Of a stretch of DNA of 15,484 nucleotides, positions 1 through 5,886 are shown piece after piece (position 1 is the first letter of the stretch; each line of letters begins with the position of its first letter). The notes below the pieces were generated by a model that searched no databases, was not told the origin of the DNA, and saw nothing but the letters and a program-made list of their open reading frames with translations. Where the stretch lies: positions 1-15,484 of the forward strand of contig JAMXLG010000164.1 of assembly GCA_024281135.1 (NCBI GenBank). The letters run 5' to 3'. Position numbers and translations under genes: made by a program. The stretch comes from Vulcanimicrobiia bacterium. Lineage in GTDB: Bacteria > Eremiobacterota > Eremiobacteria > Baltobacterales > Baltobacteraceae.

Positions 1-51
1 GCAACCATGCAGGCTCGTTTCGGGCTAGAAGCGCGTGGGTACTCCTTTGGC

Positions 52-882
52 CTAAGAAGCCGTTCCGCTCCCCGATTCGCGCGCTGACTCCCATGCGAGC
101 AGCGCGCGTTTCTTTTCCGTTCCCCATTTGTAGTTTCCGACGACGCCGGTGCTCGCGATAACGCGATGACATGGAATCAGTACCGCGACGGGATTTTGAC
201 CGAGCGCGTTTCCGACCGCGCGCGCAGCGTTCGGTTCGCCGATGTCGCGAGCAAGTTCGGCGTAGGTTTTAACGGCGCCGGCGCGCACGTTGAGCAACGC
301 GTTCCACACGCGTAGTTGAAAGTTCGTTCCGCGCACGTGCAGCTGAAGCGGTGTCTCGTCTTGGCCGAATGCGCGAGCCGCAATTGTTTCCGCCACCGCA
401 TCGTTGCGTTTGAACGTAGCTTTCGGTAGCGGCGTGCGCGAGGGGTCGAGTGTGAAGCCGTGTTCGACGAACTCCAGCATCGCTACGCCGCGCGGCGTCG
501 TTGCCGCGAGCATCAATCCGAACGGCGTTTGGGCAACGCCGTACGTGACCTCTAAGCCTGCACCGCCCGATTTATATTCACCGGGCGACATTGCATCGAT
601 CGAGACGAAGTGATCGTGCAACCGCGCCGGGCTCGAGAGTCCGACGTCGAGTGCCGCATCGAGCACGCTTGCGTCGCGATCCAAAAGAGCCTTGGCCGAT
701 TCGAGCGTCAGCGCTGCGAGAAACTGCTTCGGCGTAACCCCCGCGTAGCGCTTGAAGAGGCGTTGAAAGTGGAAAGGGCTCAAGCCCGCGTTGCGCGCAA
801 CATCGTCGAGCGAGGGTTGCTCGTGGCGATGCTCGATGAGAAAGTCGATGGCTTTCGCCACACGTTCGTAATCGGTATCCAT
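52..882 (-). CDS. AraC-type HTH / O6-methylguanine-DNA methyltransferase fusion (Ada-like, lacking the Ada zinc domain)
   Basis: Repairs O6-alkylguanine by moving the alkyl group to its own cysteine; the fused DNA-binding domain suggests it also controls transcription. Residues 1-105 form a double AraC helix-turn-helix (LSPFHFQRLFKRYAGVTPKQF at 34-54 is typical). A linker is followed by the alkyltransferase domain, about 115-268, with the active-site PCHRV motif (Cys238) and GNYKWG at 249-254. The 276-residue protein is shorter than E. coli Ada (about 354) because the N-terminal methylphosphotriester/zinc domain with its four cysteines is absent. This start is the only methionine before the HTH, but no clear Shine-Dalgarno precedes it. 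It diverges from the ArsR gene, 179 bp apart. Family assignment is firm. What it senses is unknown, since the usual Ada activation signal (methylated N-terminal Cys) is missing. Confidence 0.93.
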   Translation of the reverse strand: MDTDYERVAKAIDFLIEHRHEQPSLDDVARNAGLSPFHFQRLFKRYAGVTPKQFLAALTLESAKALLDRDASVLDAALDVGLSSPARLHDHFVSIDAMSPGEYKSGGAGLEVTYGVAQTPFGLMLAATTPRGVAMLEFVEHGFTLDPSRTPLPKATFKRNDAVAETIAARAFGQDETPLQLHVRGTNFQLRVWNALLNVRAGAVKTYAELARDIGEPNAARAVGNALGQNPVAVLIPCHRVIASTGVVGNYKWGTEKKRALLAWESARESGSGTAS

Positions 883-921
883 GCGTCAATCGTACGGCTT
901 GGGTTATTGCGCGGCGACCCG

Positions 922-957
922 GTAGTTGCTCCATCGGATTCTAGTAGAAGCAACTAC
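922..957. repeat. Perfect 9-bp inverted repeat upstream of the Ada-like gene
   Basis: GTAGTTGCT at 922-930 is repeated as its exact reverse complement AGCAACTAC at 949-957, with an 18-bp spacer. It starts 40 bp upstream of the Ada-like start codon, in the divergent intergenic region (883-1061). It may be an operator for one of the two flanking regulators or a transcribed stem. No T-tract follows either arm, so it is not an obvious terminator. Function is inferred only from position. Confidence 0.4.
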
Positions 958-1020
958 GCGAGTCTATCCAGCAACAGGAGGAAGATCACGTCGTGGCTCT
1001 GTTAGAGGGCCGCTTTTGCA

Positions 1021-1050
1021 TTGACGCGTATATAACAAATGTGTTATATA
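1021..1050 (+). promoter_or_regulatory. Promoter and overlapping palindromic operator of the ArsR/SRPBCC operon
   Basis: A perfect palindrome has arms TATATAACA (1029-1037) and TGTTATATA (1042-1050) around a 4-bp centre. It overlaps a plausible sigma-70 promoter: TTGACG at 1021-1026 and TATATA at 1045-1050, spacer 18. Such AT-rich dyads are the usual operator form for ArsR-family repressors, and binding here would cover the spacer and -10 box, so autorepression is likely. The expected transcription start is only about 5 nt before the ATG at 1062, so the mRNA may be almost leaderless. Confidence 0.6.
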
Positions 1051-1061
1051 ACGAGTAGGCT

Positions 1062-1415
1062 ATGAAGGTTGAACTAGATACTAAACGCTTGGATGCCACG
1101 TTCTTTGCGCTCTCCGATGCGACGAGGCGAGCCATACTCGTGCGGTTAGCGCGGGGCGACGCGACAGTGAACGAGCTCACCGAGTCCTTTTCAATCAGTC
1201 AGCCCGCGATTTCTCGGCATTTGAAGGTCCTCGAGAACGCCGGGTTAATTCGGCGCAGCCGCGACGCGCAGCGCAGGCCGGCGCGCGTGGAAACGCAGCC
1301 GATTGCAGACGCCGTGACGTGGATCGAACGCTATCGCGAGCTCTGGGAGAGTACGTATCAACGGCTCGACGCACTGTTGGCAGCCGAGCAGAAAAAACGC
1401 AAACAGCGAGAGTAA
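1062..1415 (+). CDS. ArsR-family winged-helix transcriptional repressor
   Basis: DNA-binding regulator of 117 residues, the usual length for the family. The winged helix spans about residues 12-85: ALSDATRRAILVRLARGD (helices 1-2), then the recognition segment ISQPAISRHLKVLENAGLI. The C-terminal tail is helical and charged. The protein contains no cysteine, so it cannot use the cysteine metal sites of ArsR/SmtB sensors; it resembles the subgroup paired with SRPBCC proteins, whose signals are mostly unknown. The ATG lies 11 bp downstream of a perfect AT-rich palindrome overlapping the likely promoter, which suggests autoregulation. The SRPBCC gene follows after 13 bp and is almost certainly cotranscribed. 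Confidence 0.93.
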   Translation: MKVELDTKRLDATFFALSDATRRAILVRLARGDATVNELTESFSISQPAISRHLKVLENAGLIRRSRDAQRRPARVETQPIADAVTWIERYRELWESTYQRLDALLAAEQKKRKQRE

Positions 1416-1428
1416 CGAGGAGAGAGCC

Positions 1429-1914
1429 ATGCCTTCCAAACTTGAGGTTACAACACCGTCCAATCGCGAGATCCGCGTAACGCGCACGTTCGATGCGTCC
1501 CCGGACCTGGTTTTCGAATGTCACACGAAGCCCGCGTACGTCCAGCAATGGCTCTTGGGACCGCCGGGATGGACCATGCCCGTGTGCGAGATCGATCTGC
1601 GCGTGGGCGGTCGCTACCATTACGTGTGGCGCAACGATGAAGACGGACGGGAATTCGGCGTGCAGGGTGAGTTTCGCGAAATTCACGCGCCCGACCGAAT
1701 CGTCAATGTCGAAACGATGGACGGCGTCCCGGGAACGGCGCAGTGCACGACTACGTTCGAGAAGACCGCTGACGGCACGTTGTTCACGTTAACGCTGCGG
1801 TTCGAGTCGCAAGAACTTCGCGACGGTGCGTTGGAATCCGGAATGACCGGCGGAATGGCGATGAGTTACGACCGGCTGGACGACGTCGTGGGCGGAAAGG
1901 AAGCCCGGTCATGA
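1429..1914 (+). CDS. SRPBCC / AHSA1-like domain protein paired with ArsR
   Basis: A 161-residue cytosolic START-like (SRPBCC) helix-grip protein of the AHSA1 family. Visible family marks are EIRVTRTFDASPDLVFECHT at the N-terminus, WLLGPPGWTMP, the VGGRYHYVWR strand, GEFREIHAPDRIV, and a final helix around SYDRLDDVV. The start follows a strong Shine-Dalgarno (GAGGAGAGAG, 1417-1426). ArsR-AHSA1 gene pairs are common in bacteria; the AHSA1 protein is presumed to bind a hydrophobic ligand or act in stress tolerance, but the ligand is unknown. No catalytic residues can be assigned. The two genes form an operon under the palindrome-controlled promoter. Confidence 0.92.
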   Translation: MPSKLEVTTPSNREIRVTRTFDASPDLVFECHTKPAYVQQWLLGPPGWTMPVCEIDLRVGGRYHYVWRNDEDGREFGVQGEFREIHAPDRIVNVETMDGVPGTAQCTTTFEKTADGTLFTLTLRFESQELRDGALESGMTGGMAMSYDRLDDVVGGKEARS

Positions 1915-1971
1915 GGCGCACAGGCTAATTGCGTTCAAGACGCTTGGGGTGAACCTCGCTACGTTCATGTA

Positions 1972-2862
1972 ATGAACCGCTTGCATCTGCTGTACCGGGC
2001 TGCCGCGTTCGGTGTTTTGGCTGCACTACCATCGAAAATCGCCGCATCGAAAGCTGAAGTGGAAAGCCCAATTTCGCCACTTGTGCCGCCTGCGGGCGGC
2101 GTGCCGATTGCATTCCTCGTTTCCGACACAATGGTAATGATCGATTTCGCCGGACCGTGGGAGGTCTTTCAAGATGCGCGTGTGCCCGGAACGATGCAGC
2201 CTGCTTTCAATCTTTTCACCGTCGCCGAAACGAAAAAACCAATCGCAACAAGCGGTGGTGCAACGATGGTCCCTCGGTACACTGTCGATACCGCGCCGGT
2301 CCCGAAGGTCGTGGTCGTCCCTGCGCAATCGGATCCGACGCCACGGATAAAAAATTGGTTGGCGAGCGTTGCGAGCAGCGCAGATCTCGTAATGTCTGTT
2401 TGCACAGGCGCCTTTGTGCTCGCTCAGTCCGGACTGCTCGACGGCCGCAGCGCGACGACCCATCACAGCTCGTTTACAACGCTCGCAATGCAGTATCCAA
2501 GTGTGACCGTTAAGCGTGGTGTTCGCTTCGTCGACGACGGTCAGATCGCTACATCAGCCGGATTATCCGCGGGAATTGACCTTGCTCTCCACGTGGTGGC
2601 TCGTTATTACGGAAAAGAATCAGCGCGCCAGACCGCATACGATATGGAGTACCAGGGCACTAGTTGGCTCGATGGAGTTAACGCCGCGTATCTGAAGCCT
2701 CAAATTGCGCACGCAGGAGACGCAGTTTGTCCGGTTTGCTGGATGGAAATCGACCCAAAGGCCGCACCGACGCTGACGTTTGAAGGAACGCGCTATTATT
2801 TCTGCACGGAACAGCACAAGCAGGCATTTGCAGCTGCTCCACAGCGCTTCTTAAGTGCATAG
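1972..2862 (+). CDS. Predicted secreted DJ-1/PfpI (isonitrile-hydratase-like) protein with C-terminal YHS domain
   Basis: A 296-residue protein in three parts. Residues 1-26 look like a Sec signal (Arg3, Arg9, then hydrophobic AAAFGVLAAL). Residues about 44-215 are a DJ-1/PfpI glutamine-amidotransferase-like domain resembling isonitrile hydratase: DFAGPWEVF (Asp59 or nearby), the nucleophile elbow SVCTGAFVL with Cys144, ATTHHSSF at 161-168, and LSAGIDLALHV. Residues about 252-294 are a YHS domain, CPVCWMEIDP...YYFCTEQH, in which Cys253, Cys256, Cys278 and His282 could bind metal; His282 replaces the second cysteine of the usual CxxxC. It lies 57 bp after the SRPBCC gene on the same strand and may be in that operon. 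No good Shine-Dalgarno is seen. The substrate is unknown; hydratase, amidase or copper-binding roles are all possible. Confidence 0.85.
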   Translation: MNRLHLLYRAAAFGVLAALPSKIAASKAEVESPISPLVPPAGGVPIAFLVSDTMVMIDFAGPWEVFQDARVPGTMQPAFNLFTVAETKKPIATSGGATMVPRYTVDTAPVPKVVVVPAQSDPTPRIKNWLASVASSADLVMSVCTGAFVLAQSGLLDGRSATTHHSSFTTLAMQYPSVTVKRGVRFVDDGQIATSAGLSAGIDLALHVVARYYGKESARQTAYDMEYQGTSWLDGVNAAYLKPQIAHAGDAVCPVCWMEIDPKAAPTLTFEGTRYYFCTEQHKQAFAAAPQRFLSA

Positions 2863-2932
2863 CTCGAGGCAAGCAAGTCGGTCATGAGACGGCCAAGCTG
2901 GAGCTGCGCTGGTGTGGTTTGAGGCCGCGAGG

Positions 2933-2938
2933 TATAAC
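2933..2938 (+). promoter_or_regulatory. Possible -10 element for the beta-trefoil-like gene
   Basis: TATAAC lies 29 bp before the ATG at 2968 in the 105-bp gap after the DJ-1/YHS gene. No good -35 box sits 16-18 bp upstream, so this is a weak call based on one hexamer and its position. Confidence 0.25.
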
Positions 2939-2952
2939 CATTGATCTACCTC

Positions 2953-2959
2953 GAGGGAG
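2953..2959 (+). promoter_or_regulatory. Shine-Dalgarno that decides the start at 2968
   Basis: GAGGGAG lies 8 nt before the ATG at 2968. It favours that ATG over the in-frame TTG at 2941, which has no ribosome-binding site. Confidence 0.7.
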
Positions 2960-2967
2960 CTCAGAAC

Positions 2968-3513
2968 ATGGGATATACGTTAAACGGATTCTTCAATATC
3001 GAGTCGGCAACTGACGACGCTGGTGAAGTCCGATTCCTCGGAGGGCAGGCGGAGCAGGGGCATTGCAAGTTGCGTCCGCACACCATGCACGGAGAACGAA
3101 TGTGGACAACGTGGCACATCGTTCCTCGTCCGGAGGGAAACTACACGTTGTCCGTTATGAATACCAACACCTGGCGTGAAGCGTATCTTTGTGTGCGAAA
3201 CCCAGACGCAAAGCAGCTTGAACTCGCGCCGGATGATGACGGAAAACGCACGCGATGGATCGTTGCCGATGCCGGAGCCACAGGCTTCGGGAAAAGCTAC
3301 GTAACGATCCAAAATGTAACGTCCGGCGAATATGTCACGGCAGAACCCGAAAGCTCCATTAACGTGAGTCTAGACGACGAAGCCTTTAAGGATGATACGA
3401 GCGATAGTCGTAGCCTTTGGCAGCTTTCGCAGCTTGTTACAGCGGACGGTCCGCTAACAACGTGGTCGGAGGAAGTCGAAGAACCAATTCAGGTTGCCGA
3501 CACGTACACCTAA
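2968..3513 (+). CDS. Small protein with a probable single beta-trefoil fold, function unknown
   Basis: I do not recognise a named family. The 181-residue protein has no signal peptide and reads as three repeats of about 48-54 residues. Each ends in a Trp-x-Ile/Leu strand: W49-H-I (TWHIVPRPEGNYTLSV), W97-I-V (RWIVADAG) and W151-Q-L (LWQLSQL). Each repeat also carries a 'valid strand, turn, strand' pattern such as TLSVMNTNTWREAYLCV and VTIQNVTSGEYVTAE. This periodicity is what a ricin-, fascin- or actin-crosslinker-like beta-trefoil shows, so carbohydrate or protein binding is a reasonable guess. The last 25 residues are acidic and probably disordered. The ATG was chosen because of its Shine-Dalgarno. 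The gene stands alone between a DJ-1/YHS gene and a strong hairpin. Confidence 0.7.
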   Translation: MGYTLNGFFNIESATDDAGEVRFLGGQAEQGHCKLRPHTMHGERMWTTWHIVPRPEGNYTLSVMNTNTWREAYLCVRNPDAKQLELAPDDDGKRTRWIVADAGATGFGKSYVTIQNVTSGEYVTAEPESSINVSLDDEAFKDDTSDSRSLWQLSQLVTADGPLTTWSEEVEEPIQVADTYT

Positions 3514-3544
3514 TCATCGACCGTTCCAAGTGCAGCGCCACCGC

Positions 3545-3574
3545 GATGCCAACGGTTGTCTTACCGTTGGCATC
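3545..3574 (+). terminator. Perfect 12-bp hairpin between convergent genes
   Basis: GATGCCAACGGT (3545-3556) pairs exactly with ACCGTTGGCATC (3563-3574) across a 6-nt loop. On the plus strand it is followed by CTATTT, a weak T-tract, so it probably ends transcription of the beta-trefoil-like gene. It directly abuts the stop codon of mop on the other strand and could act in both directions, though no T-run follows on the minus side. Confidence 0.7.
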
Positions 3575-3778
3575 CTATTTCGCAATCATTACTTCTGTCG
3601 CTTTGATAACGACGGTCACCCGGTCGCCGGGCTTCAACTCTAAGCCTTCGGCCGAACCGCGTGTAATCGCTGCCACAATTTCCGCAGCGTCGACTGCGAC
3701 GGTTATCTCGGCCATGACCGCTCCGAATCTTGCGGTCTTCACGACACCGGATAGTTGATTGCGAGCGCTGAGCTTCAT
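3575..3778 (-). CDS. mop: Mop-type molybdate-binding protein (single TOBE domain)
   Basis: A 67-residue molbindin that binds molybdate or tungstate, as oligomers in the cytoplasm, for storage or homeostasis. The whole protein is one Mop/TOBE domain: it opens with the signature SARNQLSGVV, continues with the ITVAVDAAEIVAAITRGSAE strand pair, and closes with LKPGDRVTVVIKATEVMIAK, all typical. The Shine-Dalgarno AAGGCGGG lies about 9 nt upstream. It begins 17 bp after the WtpA-like gene on the same strand, which supports a shared oxyanion role. Length and motif order match free-standing Mop proteins. Confidence 0.93.
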   Translation of the reverse strand: MKLSARNQLSGVVKTARFGAVMAEITVAVDAAEIVAAITRGSAEGLELKPGDRVTVVIKATEVMIAK

Positions 3779-3795
3779 CAGGATAACCCGCCTTT

Positions 3796-4608
3796 CTATT
3801 GCGCGGTCGGAGATAAGACGCGAGGCGTCGCCAGATACTCGATGCCGGCCTTTTGGAGAATGGCCTTGCCATCGCCGCTCAGGATGAAATCCTCGAATGC
3901 CTTCGCCTGATCGGGATGAGGCGCGGCTTTCATCACCGCGAGCGTGTAGGTGATCTTGTCGCTCATCGCGGCGGCGCCGGGCAGCGGTACAAAGTTCAGG
4001 CCTCGCGCGACCGCTTCGGTTTTGTAGAAGAAGCCGACATCCGCTTCACCCACGTCAACGCGGGCTAGCAAGTCTTCTTCGGGAAACGTTTGCGCCGGAT
4101 TTTCGTCGGGACCGAGGAGTTGTTGTTCGCTCGCTCCGGCGAGCATCTTCATCGCTTCAACGGTGTACACGCCCTTTGGATCGAGCTTTGGATCGGTGCG
4201 GCCAATTTTCAAGCCAGGGGTTTGAAGCGCACTGAGAACCGTCGTTTTGCCTGCGGCGACGCTTTCAAACAGAGACGCAAACCTCGATTTGTCGGACCAA
4301 CCGAGACCAAGGCTTGTTGCAGCAAACGTCTCCGCACGAGCAACTTTCGAACCAAGTCCGACGACGAGTTTAGGATCAACGCTAATGAAGATGTCGGGAT
4401 TTTTAATTCCGGACGCGATGAAGTTTGCGAGCTGCTTGCTTCCCGCGCCTTGTCCCTGAAAGTCAATCCCCTTCGTCGCCAGTGCTGATTTTATCGGGCC
4501 CTCCATTGGAGTAACCAACGAGCCCGCGTAGAGGACTGAAACAACTCCGGTGGTTTGCGCTAACGCCGGTGCAAGGCCGAGTAAAAGGGCGCACATGACG
4601 ATCTTCAT
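3796..4608 (-). CDS. WtpA/ModA-like tungstate/molybdate-binding periplasmic protein
   Basis: An extracytoplasmic solute-binding protein of 270 residues that should capture molybdate or tungstate. Residues 1-17 are a signal peptide ending APALA. The mature part shows the class II binding-protein pattern: SVLYAGSLVTPMEGPI (oxyanion-binding AGS loop), QGAGSKQLANFI, PDIFISVDP, GRTDPKLDPKG (residues 136-146, strongly reminiscent of WtpA) and GEADVGFFYKTEAVARG. An in-frame ATG 75 bp upstream (4683) was rejected because it would bury the signal peptide and overlap the MFS gene by 49 bp. No clear Shine-Dalgarno is present, and the MFS stop is 26 bp upstream, so coupling is possible. No ABC permease or ATPase gene is adjacent; it is followed by mop. 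Confidence 0.88.
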   Translation of the reverse strand: MKIVMCALLLGLAPALAQTTGVVSVLYAGSLVTPMEGPIKSALATKGIDFQGQGAGSKQLANFIASGIKNPDIFISVDPKLVVGLGSKVARAETFAATSLGLGWSDKSRFASLFESVAAGKTTVLSALQTPGLKIGRTDPKLDPKGVYTVEAMKMLAGASEQQLLGPDENPAQTFPEEDLLARVDVGEADVGFFYKTEAVARGLNFVPLPGAAAMSDKITYTLAVMKAAPHPDQAKAFEDFILSGDGKAILQKAGIEYLATPRVLSPTAQ

Positions 4609-4634
4609 GGCTTGTATGTAGCAATGAAGTGCGG

Positions 4635-5876
4635 CTACGTCAAGCGATCGAATTTTCGTAACGACGGAAAGAGCGCCGTCCACAGTGCTATGACGATCAA
4701 CGTCCCGACGCCGCCCAGAACGACGCTTGGTGCAGCGCCGATGAGCGATGCGACAGCGCCGGATTCGAACGCGCCGAGTTCGTTCGATGCACCGATGAAG
4801 ATGTTCTCAACGGCTGAAACGCGTCCGCGGAGTTCATCGGGCGTACCCAGTTGCACGAGCGCGTTACGAATGGTAACGCTCACGACGTCGCACGCATCGG
4901 CGAGTGCGAGCGCGGCGAATGAAAGCCAAAACGAGCGCGATAGTCCGAAGACGATCGTAAAGATGCCAAAACCGCTGACGCACCAGAAGAGAAGGCGGCC
5001 GGCGTGACGGCGAATCGGGTGTCGCGCCAGCAGAATTGCCATGACGAAAGCGCCGACCGCCGGAGCGGCGCGCAGCAATCCGAAGCCGAGCGCGCCGACA
5101 TGTAGAATCTGCGTCGCAAATACCGGCAACAGCGCCGTCGCACCGCCAAAGAGTACGGCAAAGAGATCGAGTGAGATTGCGCCGAGAATGACCTTGTTGC
5201 CGTAGATGTAGCGAGCGCCTTGAAGTGCGCTCTGGAGCATCGGAACGTTAGCGTGTGCGCTTGGTTCCGGCGGACGCGGCGAAAGAAACGCGTACGCAAC
5301 GGCGGTGACGAGTTGCGCGATGGCTGCGGCAGCAAATGCAAACGGCACGTCGACGGCGATCAGTAAGCCGGCGACGGCCGGTCCCGCAATGATAACGAGT
5401 TGACCGAACGACGATGTCAATGCCGACGCGCGTAAGAATCGCTCGCCTTGGACGATTTGCGCGAGAATCGAGCGCTGTGCCGGTACGGCAATTGCAAACG
5501 CGGTCGATTGGATTGCAAGCGTTCCAAACCACGCGCCGATCGATCGAGCGCTCGTGAGAGCAAGCCAGATGAAGAAGAGCGAGCAGAGTAGATTGACGAT
5601 GTTGAAGCCGATGTTTAGGGCTCGGCGGTCCACACGATCGGCGAGTACGCCGGCCGGTAACGCAAAGAGCAACATCGGTAGGAACGCGATTAATCCGACG
5701 AGACCGAGATCGAACGCGCGGTGCCGGATCGCGTAGACTTGCCAGCCGATCGCGACGTCGGAAATCGACGTTGCAAACCAGCCGCTTTGACGCGCGATGA
5801 AGTACGCGAGAAACTCGCGGTTACGAAAAAGGGCCCGGAGTTGACCGGGCCCTTGATCGACGCGATCCTTCGACAA
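4635..5876 (-). CDS. MFS transporter, DHA3/EntS-like drug or metabolite exporter
   Basis: A 413-residue inner-membrane secondary transporter with about 12 hydrophobic segments. The TM2-TM3 loop carries the major-facilitator motif A (GVLADRVDRRALN, about residues 76-88), and the N-terminus LFRNREFLAYFIARQ is typical of DHA3-type exporters. The substrate cannot be read from sequence. The only usable start is TTG at 5876, one base after the pepA stop (TGACTTG), with no Shine-Dalgarno; no ATG or GTG occurs before the conserved part. Codons about 9-19 lie inside a strong intrinsic terminator, and codons 1-4 lie in a REP-like palindrome. Expression may depend on readthrough and translational coupling from pepA. 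The exact start is therefore uncertain; the protein family is not. Confidence 0.88.
   Translation of the reverse strand: MSKDRVDQGPGQLRALFRNREFLAYFIARQSGWFATSISDVAIGWQVYAIRHRAFDLGLVGLIAFLPMLLFALPAGVLADRVDRRALNIGFNIVNLLCSLFFIWLALTSARSIGAWFGTLAIQSTAFAIAVPAQRSILAQIVQGERFLRASALTSSFGQLVIIAGPAVAGLLIAVDVPFAFAAAAIAQLVTAVAYAFLSPRPPEPSAHANVPMLQSALQGARYIYGNKVILGAISLDLFAVLFGGATALLPVFATQILHVGALGFGLLRAAPAVGAFVMAILLARHPIRRHAGRLLFWCVSGFGIFTIVFGLSRSFWLSFAALALADACDVVSVTIRNALVQLGTPDELRGRVSAVENIFIGASNELGAFESGAVASLIGAAPSVVLGGVGTLIVIALWTALFPSLRKFDRLT
5826..5854 (-). terminator. Intrinsic terminator of pepA, inside the 5' end of the MFS coding region
   Basis: Read on the minus strand, AAGGGCCCGG, a 6-nt loop (TCAACT), CCGGGCCCTT and three further T residues form a perfect 10-bp GC-rich stem with a T-tract. 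It lies 24 bp after the pepA stop codon. It also encodes part of the MFS N-terminus (about Q8-R18), so it must act as a leaky terminator or attenuator for the MFS gene. Confidence 0.85.
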
Positions 5877-5886
5877 GTCAGGATGA
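5865..5886. repeat. REP-like palindrome at the pepA-MFS junction
   Basis: ATCCTTCGACAAGTCAGGAT (5865-5884) is an imperfect palindrome: ATCCT/AGGAT outer arms and a GAC-AA-GTC core. From memory, it resembles the palindromic intergenic repeat ATCCTTCGACAAGCTCAGGAT seen in many GC-rich genomes, here two bases shorter. It contains the pepA stop codon and the MFS TTG start. I saw no second copy in this window. Confidence 0.5.

Noticed and set aside
1..51. Possible start of a further minus-strand gene at 8 (ATG) after an AAAGGAG
   Set aside because: Only two codons fall in the window, and the AAAGGAG is too far away to act as its ribosome-binding site; cannot be supported.
4609..4683. N-terminal extension of the WtpA-like protein from ATG 4683
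   Set aside because: Adds 25 residues before a clear signal peptide and overlaps the MFS gene.
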